A stretch of 64,000 bases of DNA, taken from assembly GCF_010728325.1 (NCBI RefSeq), contig NZ_AP022570.1, forward strand, positions 3,348,001 through 3,412,000, given 5' to 3'. Source of the DNA: Mycolicibacterium poriferae. GTDB taxonomy: Bacteria > Actinomycetota > Actinomycetes > Mycobacteriales > Mycobacteriaceae. Positions 19,229 to 31,050 of this stretch are shown here, in pieces. Within the stretch, counting starts at the first letter, position 1. Every line of letters starts with the position of its first letter. The notes under the pieces were generated by a model that was not told where the DNA came from, searched no databases, and worked only from the letters and a program-made list of their open reading frames with translations. The position numbers and the translations under genes are program-made.

Positions 19229-19353
19229 CCCCAAAACCTCGCAACCACACCACGGTCAAACAACAACGACCACACCCCACCACCAAAACACAGGGGCCCA
19301 CACACCTCCCCCCACACCAGAGATGGGGGGCACTCAGAAACGAGTGAATACAG

Positions 19354-19469
19354 TTACGGCGGTCCATAGCGGCAGGGAAACGCCCGGACCCATCCCGAAC
19401 CCGGAAGCTAAGCCTGCCAGCGCCGATGATACTACCCACCCGGGTGGAAAAGTAGGACACCGCCGAACA
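19354..19469 (+). rRNA. rrf: 5S ribosomal RNA
   Basis: A 116-nt gene starting TTACGGCGGTCCATAGCGGC and ending CACCGCCGAACA; its ends pair (ACGGCGG with CCGCCG). The internal block CCCGAACCCGGAAGCTAAGC is the universal 5S signature. It lies 125 nt after 23S. Confidence 0.97.
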
Positions 19470-19479
19470 CACCTTAAAA

Positions 19480-19512
19480 CCGGTGCCCCCCAACACAGTT
19501 GGGGGGCACCGG
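19480..19512 (+). terminator. rrnB transcription terminator hairpin
   Basis: A perfect 15-bp stem (CCGGTGCCCCCCAAC with its complement) around a 3-nt ACA loop begins 11 nt after 5S. There is no T-run afterwards; strong hairpins without a U tract are common as mycobacterial terminators. It is the strongest hairpin near the operon end. Confidence 0.8.
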
Positions 19513-19626
19513 CCATTTCCACACCACAAACACCGGCGGCACCACACACGGGCAGCCCGCTACCGCCATTCCCACCCCACCACAATTCCTCGGCGATGAA
19601 ATCCCCGCTCACCAATTCATCGACAA

Positions 19627-19734
19627 CAATCACGCCACGCAATTCACCGTCACCAATCACGCCACGCAATTCACCGTCGCCAATCACGCCACGCAATTCA
19701 CCGTCACCCATCGCGCCACGCAATTCATCAATTG
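19627..19734. repeat. 27-bp tandem repeat, three full copies plus a diverged fourth
   Basis: Units at 19627-19653, 19654-19680 and 19681-19707 (core CAATCACGCCACGCAATTCA) differ by one base. A fourth unit at 19708-19734 matches over its middle. The length is a multiple of 3, so frames stay open on both strands, but no ribosome site or known domain supports coding. The array sits between the rRNA terminator and the TPR-like gene and fills most of 19513-19768. Confidence 0.8.
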
Positions 19735-19755
19735 TGAGCCCATCCGCCGAGCCCG

Positions 19756-19761
19756 TATCCT
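19756..19761 (+). promoter_or_regulatory. Predicted -10 (TATCCT) for a leaderless start at 19769
   Basis: TATCCT fits TANNNT and ends 7 nt before the GTG at 19769. This is the spacing expected if transcription begins at the start codon. There is no Shine-Dalgarno sequence upstream. Leaderless mRNAs are frequent in mycobacteria. Confidence 0.45.
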
Positions 19762-19768
19762 TTTCCTC

Positions 19769-20590
19769 GTGCCCAACGACAACCAGGGCGGCCGCAGCGA
19801 CCGCAGACCGCACCGCGGGTCCGACGGCGGCCGGCCGGGGCCCCGTCGCGATCAGCGCCCGGCGCCGCGGCATTCCGGTCCGCAGCGGGCTCGCCCCGCG
19901 CAGCCCCAGCACGACGAGCAATCCGGCAGCGGCGCACCGCCGATCCCTGCCGAGATCGAGGCCAGGCAGCTCGCGCCCGAGGTGCGCCGCGAACTGACGA
20001 CGTTGGACCGCAGCACCGCCGACTTCGTCGCTCGACACCTGGTGGCAGCGGGCGAGTTGCTCGACGACGACCCCGAAGCCGCACTGGCGCACGCACGGGC
20101 CGCCCGGGCCCGCTCGACGCGTATCGCCGCTGTCCGGGAGGCGGTGGGCATCGCCGCCTATCAGTGTGGCGACTGGTCGCAGGCGCTGGCCGAGCTGCGG
20201 GCGGCACGTCGCATGGGGAGTCGCTCACCGCTGTTGGCGCTCATCGCCGACTGCGAGCGCGGGGTGGGCCGCCCGGAGCGAGCCATCGAACTCGCCCGCA
20301 GCGACGACGCCGCCCAGCTCACCGGTGACGATGCCGACGAGCTACGCATCGTGGTGGCCGGTGCCCGTTCGGATCTGGGCCAGCACGAGCAGGCGCTGGC
20401 GGTGTTGTCCACACCGCAACTCGATCCGTCGCGCACCGGGCAGACCGCGGCTCGGCTGTTCTACGCCTACGCCGACACGCTCCTGACGCTGGGCAGGTCC
20501 GAGGAGGCGCTCCAGTGGTTCCTGCACGCGGCGGCCGCCGACCTCGAGGGCGCAACTGATGCCGAAGAGCGCATCACGGAGCTGTCCTGA
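19769..20590 (+). CDS. TPR-like protein (Rv1691-like)
   Basis: About 273 aa. The first ~55 residues are Arg/Gly/Pro-rich and probably disordered. The rest is alpha-helical with tetratricopeptide-like helix pairs (DDPEAALAHARAARARS, GDWSQALAELRAARRMG, LGRSEEALQWFLHAAAADLEG). Such proteins are protein-interaction scaffolds; the partner is unknown. The GTG was chosen by the leaderless promoter and by similarity in length to Rv1691 (~250 aa). The next gene's GTG directly follows the stop. Confidence 0.8.
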   Translation: MPNDNQGGRSDRRPHRGSDGGRPGPRRDQRPAPRHSGPQRARPAQPQHDEQSGSGAPPIPAEIEARQLAPEVRRELTTLDRSTADFVARHLVAAGELLDDDPEAALAHARAARARSTRIAAVREAVGIAAYQCGDWSQALAELRAARRMGSRSPLLALIADCERGVGRPERAIELARSDDAAQLTGDDADELRIVVAGARSDLGQHEQALAVLSTPQLDPSRTGQTAARLFYAYADTLLTLGRSEEALQWFLHAAAADLEGATDAEERITELS

Positions 20591-21613
20591 GTGAGCATCC
20601 TTGCCCAGCAGCATGATTGCCTGCTGCTCGACCTCGACGGCACCGCATTTCGCGGCCATCAGCCGACCCCGGGGGCAGTGGAAACGCTGGCCGGCCTGGA
20701 CTCCCGGATCCTGTTCGTCACGAACAACGCCTCCCGGGACGCGGCGCAGGTAGCCGAGCATCTCAACGAGCTGGGCTTCACCGCCCGCCCGCAGGATGTC
20801 GTGACCAGCGCCCAGAGCGCGGCCAGACTGCTCGCCGATCAACTGGCTCCGAACGACCGGGTGCTGGTGGTCGGCACCGACGCGCTGGCCGGGGAGGTCA
20901 GCGGCGTCGGACTGACCCCCGTGCGTCAGTTCGCCGACGAACCCGTTGCGGTCGTGCAGGGTCACTCGACCGAGACCGGTTGGGCCCAGTTGGCCGAGGC
21001 GGCACTCGCCATTCGGGCGGGGGCGCTGTGGGTGGCTGCCAATGTCGACAAGACCTTGCCCTCGGAGCGGGGGCTGCTTCCCGGCAATGGATCGATGGTC
21101 GCCGCGCTGCGCACCGCCACCGACGTGGAACCCCAGGTGGCCGGCAAACCGTCACCGGTGCTGATGTCAGATGCGTTGGCCCGCGGGGACTTCCAGTCCC
21201 CGTTGGTGATCGGTGACCGCCTCGACACCGACATCGCCGGGGCCAACGCCACCGAGCTTCCCAGCCTCATGGTGCTGTGTGGAGTCAACACCGCTGCCGA
21301 CGTGATCTGGGCGGTTCCGCACGAACGCCCCGACTACCTCGGCGAGGATCTGCGTGCGCTGCTCGCTGAAGCCGATACGTTGCGGGTGTCGCCGCACCCG
21401 GCGTGGCGGATCGAGCTCGACGGGTCGACGGTGACGGTTCATGCCACCGGAGACGCCCCCGGCGACAGCCTGTCGGTGGTGCGCGCCGTGGCCGCCGCGG
21501 TGTGGACGGCTGGGCGCGACGGCGACGATCGCCGCGGACTGATCGCCGGCGCCGACGAGACGGCCCGACAGGCCGTGCAGCGGTGGTCGCTGGCCCCGCC
21601 CACGATCGACTAG
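20591..21613 (+). CDS. HAD-superfamily IIA phosphatase, NagD-like (Rv1692-like)
   Basis: A 340-aa cytosolic hydrolase. Motif I DLDGTAFRG near residue 15 holds the nucleophile Asp and motif II is FVTNNASRD. The C-terminal motif GDRLDTDIAGANATELPSLM is typical of the NagD/glycerol-phosphate phosphatase branch. M. tuberculosis Rv1692 acts on glycerol phosphate in membrane lipid recycling; the same role here is inferred from synteny. The GTG start abuts the previous stop. Confidence 0.9.
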   Translation: MSILAQQHDCLLLDLDGTAFRGHQPTPGAVETLAGLDSRILFVTNNASRDAAQVAEHLNELGFTARPQDVVTSAQSAARLLADQLAPNDRVLVVGTDALAGEVSGVGLTPVRQFADEPVAVVQGHSTETGWAQLAEAALAIRAGALWVAANVDKTLPSERGLLPGNGSMVAALRTATDVEPQVAGKPSPVLMSDALARGDFQSPLVIGDRLDTDIAGANATELPSLMVLCGVNTAADVIWAVPHERPDYLGEDLRALLAEADTLRVSPHPAWRIELDGSTVTVHATGDAPGDSLSVVRAVAAAVWTAGRDGDDRRGLIAGADETARQAVQRWSLAPPTID

Positions 21614-21614
21614 C

Positions 21615-21794
21615 GTGAACCACGAGATGACCAACGATCCCGACCAGATCCGCGCCCAGGTCACCGAACTGCTGGGTGAGCCCACCGACGCGGCTTCCTC
21701 CGATCCGGCGGCCGAGCTGGATTCGCTCGTCGTGCGCCTGGAACAGGCGCACGACGTGTTGGTGCGCGCGCTGGAATCGGTCGAGAAGGGCTGA
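21615..21794 (+). CDS. Small conserved protein (Rv1693-like)
   Basis: A 59-aa acidic, helical protein with an amphipathic C-terminal half (ELDSLVVRLEQAHDVLVRAL) suggesting a coiled coil. It begins 1 nt after the phosphatase gene and ends 5 nt before tlyA, as does the 58-aa Rv1693 in M. tuberculosis. ATG 21627 is an alternative start. Function unknown. Confidence 0.8.
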   Translation: MNHEMTNDPDQIRAQVTELLGEPTDAASSDPAAELDSLVVRLEQAHDVLVRALESVEKG

Positions 21795-21799
21795 TCCGC

Positions 21800-22603
21800 G
21801 TGACGCGGCGCGCTCGGGTGGACGCCGAACTGGTACGACGCGGATTGGCCCGGTCGCGCCAGCAGGCGGCCGAACTGATCGGTGCCGGACGGGTCAGCAT
21901 CGATGGGATGCGTGCCGCCAAGGCCGCGACGGCCATCCCGCTCAGTGCGAATCTGACGGTCGAAGGTTCCGACGAGCGCACTTGGGTGTCACGGGGTGCA
22001 CACAAGTTGATCGGCGCCCTGGATGCCTTGTCGATCGAGGTGGACGGGCGCCGCTGTCTGGATGCCGGCGCCTCCACCGGCGGTTTCACCGAGGTATTGC
22101 TCGATCGAGGCGCCCGCGAGGTCGTCGCCGCCGACGTCGGTTACGGCCAGCTGGCATGGGCGTTGCGCACCGACCCGCGGGTGACCGTCATGGAACGCAC
22201 CAACGTCCGGCAACTGGCTGCAGCGGCCATCGGCGGCCCGGTCGACCTCGTCGTCGCGGACCTGTCGTTCATCTCGCTGGGCACCGTGCTCCCCGCACTG
22301 GCCGCGTGCGCCGATCCGGCGGCCGATATCGTTCCCATGGTGAAGCCGCAGTTCGAGGTCGGCAGGGACCGCGTCGGGCCCGGAGGCGTCGTCTCCGACC
22401 CGGCGCTGCGTGTCGACGCCGTACTCTCGGTGGCCCGGCGTGCCGCCGAACTGGGCTGGTCCGCCGTGTCCGTGGCGGCCAGCCCGCTACCGGGGCCCGC
22501 CGGCAACGTGGAGTACTTCCTGCGGCTGCGCAGTGACGCCGAGCAGGACGACGACGCCGTGCAGGCCGCGGTGCGCCGCGCCGTCGACGAGGGGCCGCAG
22601 TGA
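21800..22603 (+). CDS. tlyA: 16S/23S rRNA 2'-O-methyltransferase TlyA
   Basis: A 267-aa enzyme with an N-terminal S4 domain (residues ~5-60, [20 protein letters not shown]) and an FtsJ/RrmJ-like methyltransferase domain with SAM motif [19 protein letters not shown] near residue 80. TlyA methylates 16S C1409 and 23S C1920 and its loss gives capreomycin resistance in mycobacteria. The frame is intact. The stop overlaps the NAD kinase GTG by 4 bp. Confidence 0.96.
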   Translation: MTRRARVDAELVRRGLARSRQQAAELIGAGRVSIDGMRAAKAATAIPLSANLTVEGSDERTWVSRGAHKLIGALDALSIEVDGRRCLDAGASTGGFTEVLLDRGAREVVAADVGYGQLAWALRTDPRVTVMERTNVRQLAAAAIGGPVDLVVADLSFISLGTVLPALAACADPAADIVPMVKPQFEVGRDRVGPGGVVSDPALRVDAVLSVARRAAELGWSAVSVAASPLPGPAGNVEYFLRLRSDAEQDDDAVQAAVRRAVDEGPQ

Positions 22604-23532
22604 CCGGACCCGACACGCCCCGCACCATTCTGCTCGTCGTGCACACCGGCCGCGACGACGCCACCGAGGTTGCCCGCCGGGTCGAAAAGGTGCTGGGCGA
22701 CAACGGGATAGCTCTGCGGGTGCTTTCGGCCGAGGCGGTCGACCGCGGCCCGGTGCATCTGGCCCCCGACGACATGCGTGCGCTCGGCATCGACATCGAG
22801 GTCGTCGACGCCGAAGAGCGAGCTGCCGAAGGGTGCGAGCTGGTGCTTGTGCTCGGTGGCGACGGCACGTTCCTGCGTGCCGCCGAACTCGCCCGCAACG
22901 TCGAAATCCCCGTCCTGGGCGTGAATCTGGGGCGGATCGGGTTCCTGGCCGAAGCCGAGGCCGAGGCGATCGACACGGTTCTGGATCACGTCGTCAACCG
23001 TGACTACCGCATCGAAGAGCGCATGACCTTGGACATCGTCGTGCGCGCCGGTGGGGAGGTGCTCGACCACGGCTGGGCGCTCAACGAGGCCAGCCTGGAA
23101 AAGGGCCCGCGTCTGGGGGTGCTCGGCGTCGTCGTGGAAGTCGACGGCCGACCCGTGTCGACGTTCGGCTGCGACGGCGTGCTGGTGTCGACGCCGACGG
23201 GGTCGACGGCTTATGCGTTCTCGGCGGGCGGTCCGGTGCTCTGGCCCGACCTGGAGGCGATTCTCGTGGTGCCCAACAACGCCCATGCGTTGTTCGCGCG
23301 CCCGATGGTGACCAGCCCGGACGCGACGATCGCGATCGAGATCGAGGCCGGAGGCCACGCGGCGTTGGTGTTCTGCGACGGCCGCCGCGAGATGCTGGTT
23401 CCCGCCGGCGGACGGTTGGAAGTGACCCGGTGCGCCACACCGTTGAAATGGATTCGCCTGGACAGCGCGCCGTTCACGGATCGACTGGTGCGCAAATTCC
23501 GGTTGCCGGTCACCGGGTGGCGCGGGCAGTAG
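22600..23532 (+). CDS. ppnK: NAD kinase
   Basis: A 310-aa enzyme phosphorylating NAD to NADP. Motifs: [14 protein letters not shown] near residue 85 (GGDGT), [10 protein letters not shown] and [15 protein letters not shown] near residue 205. Length and order match Rv1695. GTG start in a GTGA overlap with tlyA; the last base overlaps the recN GTG. Confidence 0.96.
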   Translation: MTGPDTPRTILLVVHTGRDDATEVARRVEKVLGDNGIALRVLSAEAVDRGPVHLAPDDMRALGIDIEVVDAEERAAEGCELVLVLGGDGTFLRAAELARNVEIPVLGVNLGRIGFLAEAEAEAIDTVLDHVVNRDYRIEERMTLDIVVRAGGEVLDHGWALNEASLEKGPRLGVLGVVVEVDGRPVSTFGCDGVLVSTPTGSTAYAFSAGGPVLWPDLEAILVVPNNAHALFARPMVTSPDATIAIEIEAGGHAALVFCDGRREMLVPAGGRLEVTRCATPLKWIRLDSAPFTDRLVRKFRLPVTGWRGQ

Positions 23533-25313
23533 TGCTATCCGAGATCCGCATCGAGTCGTTGGGCGCCATCAGCGCCGCGACCGCCGAGTTCGACGGTGGG
23601 CTGACCGTGCTCACCGGCGAGACCGGCGCAGGCAAGACCATGGTCGTCACGGGGCTGCACCTGCTCGGCGGTTCCCGCGCCGATGCGACCAAGGTCCGGT
23701 CGGGTTCAGACCGCGCCGTCGTCGAAGGCCGTTTCACCACAGCTGAACTCGGTGCGGGGGTGGCCGCGCGGGTGGAAGGGATCCTCGACTCCTCGGGCGC
23801 CGACCGCGACGACGACGGCAGTGTCATCGCCGCGAGATCGGTCAACCGGGACGGCCCCTCCCGCGCCTACCTCGGAGGTCGCTCCGTCCCGGCGAAGTCA
23901 TTGAGCGGATTCACCAACGAGCTGCTGACCCTGCACGGACAGAATGACCAGCTGCGGTTGATGCGACCCGACCAGCAACGCGGCGCGCTGGACCGCTTCG
24001 CCGACGTGACCACGCAGCTGGCTCGGTACCGCCGGTTGCGCGACGATTGGCTGGCCGCCCGCAGCGACCTCGAGGATCGGCGTCGGCGTGCCCGGGAACT
24101 GGCCCAGGAGGCCGACCGTCTGCACTTTGCGCTCGACGAGATCGACGCGGTGACCCCGCAACCGGGAGAAGACGACGCGCTGGTCGCCGACATTCGCCGG
24201 CTCTCCGAACTGGACGCGGTGCGCGACGCAGTGCAGACCGCGCGTGCGGCGTTGGCCGGCGACGGTGACGATGCGGTGGAGAGTTTCTCGGCTGCCGGCG
24301 CGGTCGGGCAGGCCCGCTCGGCGCTGGAGACGAGCAACGATGCCCAGCTCAAAGCGTTGGCTGAGCAACTCAATGCTGCGTTGGCGGTCCTGGTCGACGT
24401 ATCCGCGGAACTGGGGCGCTACCTGAGTGAACTGCCCTCGGATGCCAGCGCGTTGGAGACCAAGCTGGCCCGCCAGGCCGAATTGCGCACGCTGACCAAG
24501 AAATACGCCGCCGACATCGACGGTGTGCTCGCCTGGGCGCAGGAGTCACGCGATCGGCTCGCCCAGCTCGACGTGTCCGAGGACACCCTGGCCGAGTTGG
24601 CCCGCCGGGTCGAGACCTTGCAGGGCGAGGTGGCCGCAGCGGCGCAGAGCCTGACCAAGGTGCGGGTCAAGGCCGCCAAAGGGCTGGCCAAAGCGGTGAC
24701 CGAAGAGCTGGCCGGGTTGGCGATGGCCGGCGCGCAGTTCAGCATCGCGGTCACACCGCTGGCCGCCCGCGCTGATGACAGCGCCCCGTTGGTCCTGGCG
24801 TCGGGGGAGTCGGTGCACGCCGGCCGCGACGGCGTGGACGCGGTGGAGTTCGGCTTCGCCGCCCACCGGGGCTCGGACCTGCTGCCGCTGAACAAGAGCG
24901 CATCCGGTGGCGAGCTGTCGCGGGTGATGTTGGCCCTGGAGGTGGTCCTGGCGGCGTCCACCGAGGGCACGACCATGGTGTTCGACGAGGTCGACGCCGG
25001 AGTGGGAGGGCGTGCCGCCGTGCAGATCGGTCGCCGGTTGGCCCGCCTGGCGCGCACCCATCAGGTCATCGTGGTCACCCATCTGCCGCAGGTCGCCGCC
25101 TACGCCGACATCCATCTGGTCGTCGATGCCGGCCTCGACGGTGGGGGCGGCAGCCGCGCGAAGTCCAGTTGTGTGAGACGCCTCGACGACGAGGACCGGG
25201 TCGCCGAGCTGGCTCGCATGCTGGCCGGGCTCGGGGAGTCCGACAGCGGCCGTGCTCACGCGCGGGACTTGCTCGACGCGGCACGCGCAGACCGGGAGCA
25301 ACATCCCGCCTGA
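23532..25313 (+). CDS. recN: DNA repair ATPase RecN
   Basis: A 593-aa SMC-like protein of double-strand break repair. Walker A GETGAGKT near residue 34, a central coiled coil (~150-430), signature SASGGELSRVMLALEVVL near residue 455 and Walker B MVFDEVDAGVGG. GTG 23532 overlaps the last base of the ppnK stop. The upstream in-frame extension is ppnK read in another frame. Confidence 0.95.
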   Translation: MLSEIRIESLGAISAATAEFDGGLTVLTGETGAGKTMVVTGLHLLGGSRADATKVRSGSDRAVVEGRFTTAELGAGVAARVEGILDSSGADRDDDGSVIAARSVNRDGPSRAYLGGRSVPAKSLSGFTNELLTLHGQNDQLRLMRPDQQRGALDRFADVTTQLARYRRLRDDWLAARSDLEDRRRRARELAQEADRLHFALDEIDAVTPQPGEDDALVADIRRLSELDAVRDAVQTARAALAGDGDDAVESFSAAGAVGQARSALETSNDAQLKALAEQLNAALAVLVDVSAELGRYLSELPSDASALETKLARQAELRTLTKKYAADIDGVLAWAQESRDRLAQLDVSEDTLAELARRVETLQGEVAAAAQSLTKVRVKAAKGLAKAVTEELAGLAMAGAQFSIAVTPLAARADDSAPLVLASGESVHAGRDGVDAVEFGFAAHRGSDLLPLNKSASGGELSRVMLALEVVLAASTEGTTMVFDEVDAGVGGRAAVQIGRRLARLARTHQVIVVTHLPQVAAYADIHLVVDAGLDGGGGSRAKSSCVRRLDDEDRVAELARMLAGLGESDSGRAHARDLLDAARADREQHPA

Positions 25314-25336
25314 CTGTGTGACTGGTGTGAAAAGAA

Positions 25337-25342
25337 TAAACT
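25337..25342 (+). promoter_or_regulatory. Predicted -10 (TAAACT) for the steA-mctB unit
   Basis: TAAACT within an A-rich stretch, 64 bp upstream of the steA ATG and inside the 92-bp recN-steA gap. No -35 at normal spacing is convincing. Confidence 0.4.
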
Positions 25343-25405
25343 TCTGAGGCTGCTGTTACGGCGCGCCTCCGACGCATCCCGGCTGTCACTGGACAGAATC
25401 GCCGC

Positions 25406-26590
25406 ATGAAGATGTCAGCGTTGCTGTCCCGTAATGCCAGCTCACGCCCGGGTATCACGGGCACCGCCCGCGTTGACCGCGACATCGACAAGCTCTTGCG
25501 CCGACTCAGCCCCGGTGACATCGCCGTGATGGACGCGCAGGACCTCGATCGCGTCACCGCCGACGCGCTCGTCGAGGCGAACGTGGCTGCCGTGGTCAAC
25601 GCGTCGTCCTCGATCACCGGCCGCTACCCCAACCTCGGCCCCGAGGTCCTGGTGGCCAACGGCATCACCCTGGTCGACGAGACCGGCGACGACGTCTTCA
25701 AGAAGATCAAAGACGGCGCCCGAATCCGGATCAACGAAGGCGGGCTGTATTCCGGTGACCGCCGCCTGGCCCTGGGCACCGAACGCACCGACGCTGATAT
25801 CCACGAGCTGATGCAGGAAGCCAAGGGCGGCCTGGTCGCCCACCTGGAGGCCTTCGCGGGCAACACCATCGAGTTCATCCGCAGCGAGAGCCCACTGCTG
25901 ATCGACGGCATCGGCATTCCCGACATCGACGTCGACCTGACCCATCGGCACGTCGTGGTGGTAGCCGAGGAGCCCTGTGCCGCAGCCGACCTCAAAGCGC
26001 TCAAGCCGTTCATCAAGGAGTACCAGCCGGTGCTGGTCGGCGTCGGCGGCGGTGCCGACACGCTCCGCAAAGCGGGTTACCGCCCCGCGCTGATCGTGGG
26101 CGACCCCGACACGATCAGCGCCGAGGTGCTGCGCTGTGGCGCCCAGGTGATCCTGCCCGCCGACGCCGACGGCCACGCTGCCGGCCTGGAACGCATCCAG
26201 GACCTCGGAGTGGGCGCGATGACGTTCCCGGCGGCCGGTTCCGCTGCCGACCTCGCCCTGCTGCTGTGCGATCACCACGGCGCCGCGCTGATCGTCACCG
26301 TCGGACACACCGCCTCGATCGAGGAGTTCTTCGACCGCACCCGTCAGCAGAGCAACCCGTCGACCTTCCTGACCCGGCTCAAGGTCGGCGAGAAGCTGGT
26401 CGACGCCAAAGCCGTTGCCACGCTGTATCGCAGCCGGGTGTCCGGCGGCGCGATCGCCCTGTTGGTGCTGGCGATGCTCGTGGCCGTGATCGCCGCATTG
26501 TGGGTCTCCCGCGCCGATGCGGCGGTGCTGGAGTGGGTCGCCGAATACTGGAACCGCCTCACCCTCTGGGTGCAGAGCCTGGTCGCCTAG
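25406..26590 (+). CDS. steA: SteA-like cytokinetic ring / cell-separation protein (Rv1697-like)
   Basis: A 394-aa protein with a soluble region carrying a thiamin-pyrophosphokinase-like fold (YRPALIVGDPDTIS near residue 230) and one transmembrane segment near the C-terminus (GAIALLVLAMLVAVIAALWV). In Corynebacterium SteA works with the adjacent SteB in daughter-cell separation. The next gene here is the SteB/MctB homologue, which supports a shared function. The assignment is by synteny with Rv1697 plus this architecture. Confidence 0.85.
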   Translation: MKMSALLSRNASSRPGITGTARVDRDIDKLLRRLSPGDIAVMDAQDLDRVTADALVEANVAAVVNASSSITGRYPNLGPEVLVANGITLVDETGDDVFKKIKDGARIRINEGGLYSGDRRLALGTERTDADIHELMQEAKGGLVAHLEAFAGNTIEFIRSESPLLIDGIGIPDIDVDLTHRHVVVVAEEPCAAADLKALKPFIKEYQPVLVGVGGGADTLRKAGYRPALIVGDPDTISAEVLRCGAQVILPADADGHAAGLERIQDLGVGAMTFPAAGSAADLALLLCDHHGAALIVTVGHTASIEEFFDRTRQQSNPSTFLTRLKVGEKLVDAKAVATLYRSRVSGGAIALLVLAMLVAVIAALWVSRADAAVLEWVAEYWNRLTLWVQSLVA

Positions 26591-26599
26591 GAGTCCACT

Positions 26600-27538
26600 G
26601 TGATCTCGTTGCGTTCGCATGCCATCTCCCTCGCCGCGGTGTTTCTGGCGCTGGCCATCGGGGTCGCGCTGGGGTCGGGGCTGCTGTCGAACACCGTGCT
26701 CTCGGGACTGCGCGACGACAAGAACGAGATGCAGAACCAGATCGACACGCTCACCGACGAGCGCAACGCGCTCACCGAAAAGCTCAGTGCAGCCAACGAT
26801 TTCGATGCGCAAATGGCTCCGCGCATCGTCAGCAGTGCGCTCGCGGACAAGTCGGTGGTGGTCTTCCGCACTCCCGACGCCGCAGACGACGACGTGGACG
26901 CGGTATCACGTCTGGTCACTGACGCCGGCGGCCGGGTGACCGGCACGATCGGATTGACCCAGGAGTTCGTCGACGCCAACTCCGCGGAGAAGCTGCTGTC
27001 GGTGGTCAATTCGCCGATCGTGCCCGCGGGCGCACAACTGAACTCCGCGACGGTCGACCAAGGCTCTCAAGCCGGAGATCTGCTGGGCATCGCCCTGCTG
27101 ACCGCGGGCCCTGACACCCCGCCGGTCGATGACACCCAACGGGACACCGTGCTCGCCGCGCTGCGCGACACCGGCTTCATCAGCTACGGCCCCGAGCGGG
27201 TCGGCGCGGCCGACACCGCGTTGGTGGTCACTGGCGGCGCCCTCGGCGAGGACGCGGGCAATCAGGGTGCCACTGTGGCCCGGTTCTCCGGCGGCCTGGC
27301 CCAACATGGGGCCGGCACCGTGCTGGCCGGCCGGGATGGTTCGGCCTCGGGGACCGCGGCGATCGCTGTAACCCGCTCGGATGAGGCCCTGGCCAGTACC
27401 GTCAGCACCGTCGACGACGTCGGCAGCAGCGCGGGCCGCATCACCTCCGTGCTCGCCCTGAGCGCTCTGATCGATGGTCGCGAGCCCGGCCAGTTCGGCA
27501 TCGGCCCGGGCGCCGACGCCGTCACGGTGCCCCGCTGA
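26600..27538 (+). CDS. mctB: MctB/SteB family envelope protein (Rv1698-like)
   Basis: A 312-aa protein with an N-terminal signal anchor (ISLAAVFLALAIGVALGSGL), then a coiled-coil stretch (~35-65) and an extracytoplasmic region. Rv1698 was described as a mycobacterial copper transport protein (MctB), while the corynebacterial homologue SteB partners SteA in cell separation. The sequence alone does not decide between these. GTG start 9 nt after steA. Confidence 0.87.
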   Translation: MISLRSHAISLAAVFLALAIGVALGSGLLSNTVLSGLRDDKNEMQNQIDTLTDERNALTEKLSAANDFDAQMAPRIVSSALADKSVVVFRTPDAADDDVDAVSRLVTDAGGRVTGTIGLTQEFVDANSAEKLLSVVNSPIVPAGAQLNSATVDQGSQAGDLLGIALLTAGPDTPPVDDTQRDTVLAALRDTGFISYGPERVGAADTALVVTGGALGEDAGNQGATVARFSGGLAQHGAGTVLAGRDGSASGTAAIAVTRSDEALASTVSTVDDVGSSAGRITSVLALSALIDGREPGQFGIGPGADAVTVPR

Positions 27539-27582
27539 GCGTGCTCGCCCGCGTGTCAACGACGCGGTGTCGCGGTCGGTGT

Positions 27583-30076
<2,494 letters not shown>

Positions 30077-30080
<4 letters not shown>

Positions 30081-31036
30081 GCGACGCCTCGCTGACGGTG
30101 GGTGGGGCGCTCGAGGACCAGTTCCAGGGTTATCTCGACCACCTCGCAATCGAGCGGGGCGTGGCGGCCAACACGTTGAGCTCGTACCGGCGTGATCTGC
30201 GCCGCTACCGCGAGCATCTCAGTGGCCGCGGCATCGGCGACCTGGCTGCGGTCACCGAGGCCGACGTCAGCGACTTCCTCGTCGCGCTGCGGCGCGGCGA
30301 CCCCGACAACGGTGTGGTGCCCCTGTCCGCGGTGTCCGCCGCCCGGGCCGTCATCGCCGTGCGCGGCCTGCACCGCTTCGCCGCTGCCGAGGGCATCGCC
30401 ACGATCGACGTCGCCCGTGAGGTCAAGCCTCCGACGCCGAGTCGGCGCCTGCCCAAGAGCTTGACGCTCGACGAGGTGCTGGCGCTGCTCGAGGCCGCGG
30501 GCGGGGACAGCGACGCCGACGGGCCGCTGACGTTGCGCAACCGGGCGCTGCTGGAGCTGCTGTATTCGACCGGCGCCCGCATCTCCGAGGCGGTCGGCCT
30601 CGATCTCGACGATGTGGACACCTCGGCGCGGTCCGTGCTGCTGGCGGGCAAGGGTGGCAAGCAGCGCCTGATCCCGATCGGGCGGCCCGCCGTGGCGGCG
30701 CTGGACGCCTATCTGGTGCGCGGTCGCCCCGACCTGGCGCGACGCGGCCGGGGCACCCCCGCGATCTTCCTCAACGCGCGGGGTGGGCGGTTGTCTCGGC
30801 AGAGTGCGTGGCAGGTGCTTCAGGATGCCGCCGAGCGCGCCGGCATCACCGCCACAGTGTCGCCCCACGTGCTGCGGCATTCGTTTGCCACCCATCTGCT
30901 CGACGGCGGAGCCGACGTGCGCGTCGTGCAGGAGTTGCTGGGCCACGCCTCGGTGACGACGACGCAGATCTACACGATGGTGACGGTCAATGCGATGCGG
31001 GAAGTGTGGGCCGGCGCCCACCCCCGGGCTCGCTAG
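30077..31036 (+). CDS. xerD: Tyrosine site-specific recombinase XerD
   Basis: A 319-aa recombinase that with XerC resolves chromosome dimers at dif. It has an N-terminal SAM-like core-binding domain and a catalytic domain with Arg ([12 protein letters not shown]), Lys (GKGGKQR), [12 protein letters not shown] (HxxR), LGHAS and nucleophile Tyr in TQIYTMV. GTG start in a GTGA overlap with the Nudix gene; the longer ATG upstream lies inside that gene. Confidence 0.95.
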
Positions 31037-31050
31037 TTCAACAGCAGTCG

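Noticed and set aside
19627..19734. Possible CRISPR array
   Set aside because: Units are directly adjacent with no spacers and there are no cas genes.
19334..20092. Reverse-strand 252-codon frame with 9-aa repeats
   Set aside because: The repeats arise from the 27-bp DNA array and the frame runs through the terminator, the 5S gene and the TPR-like gene; no start signal.
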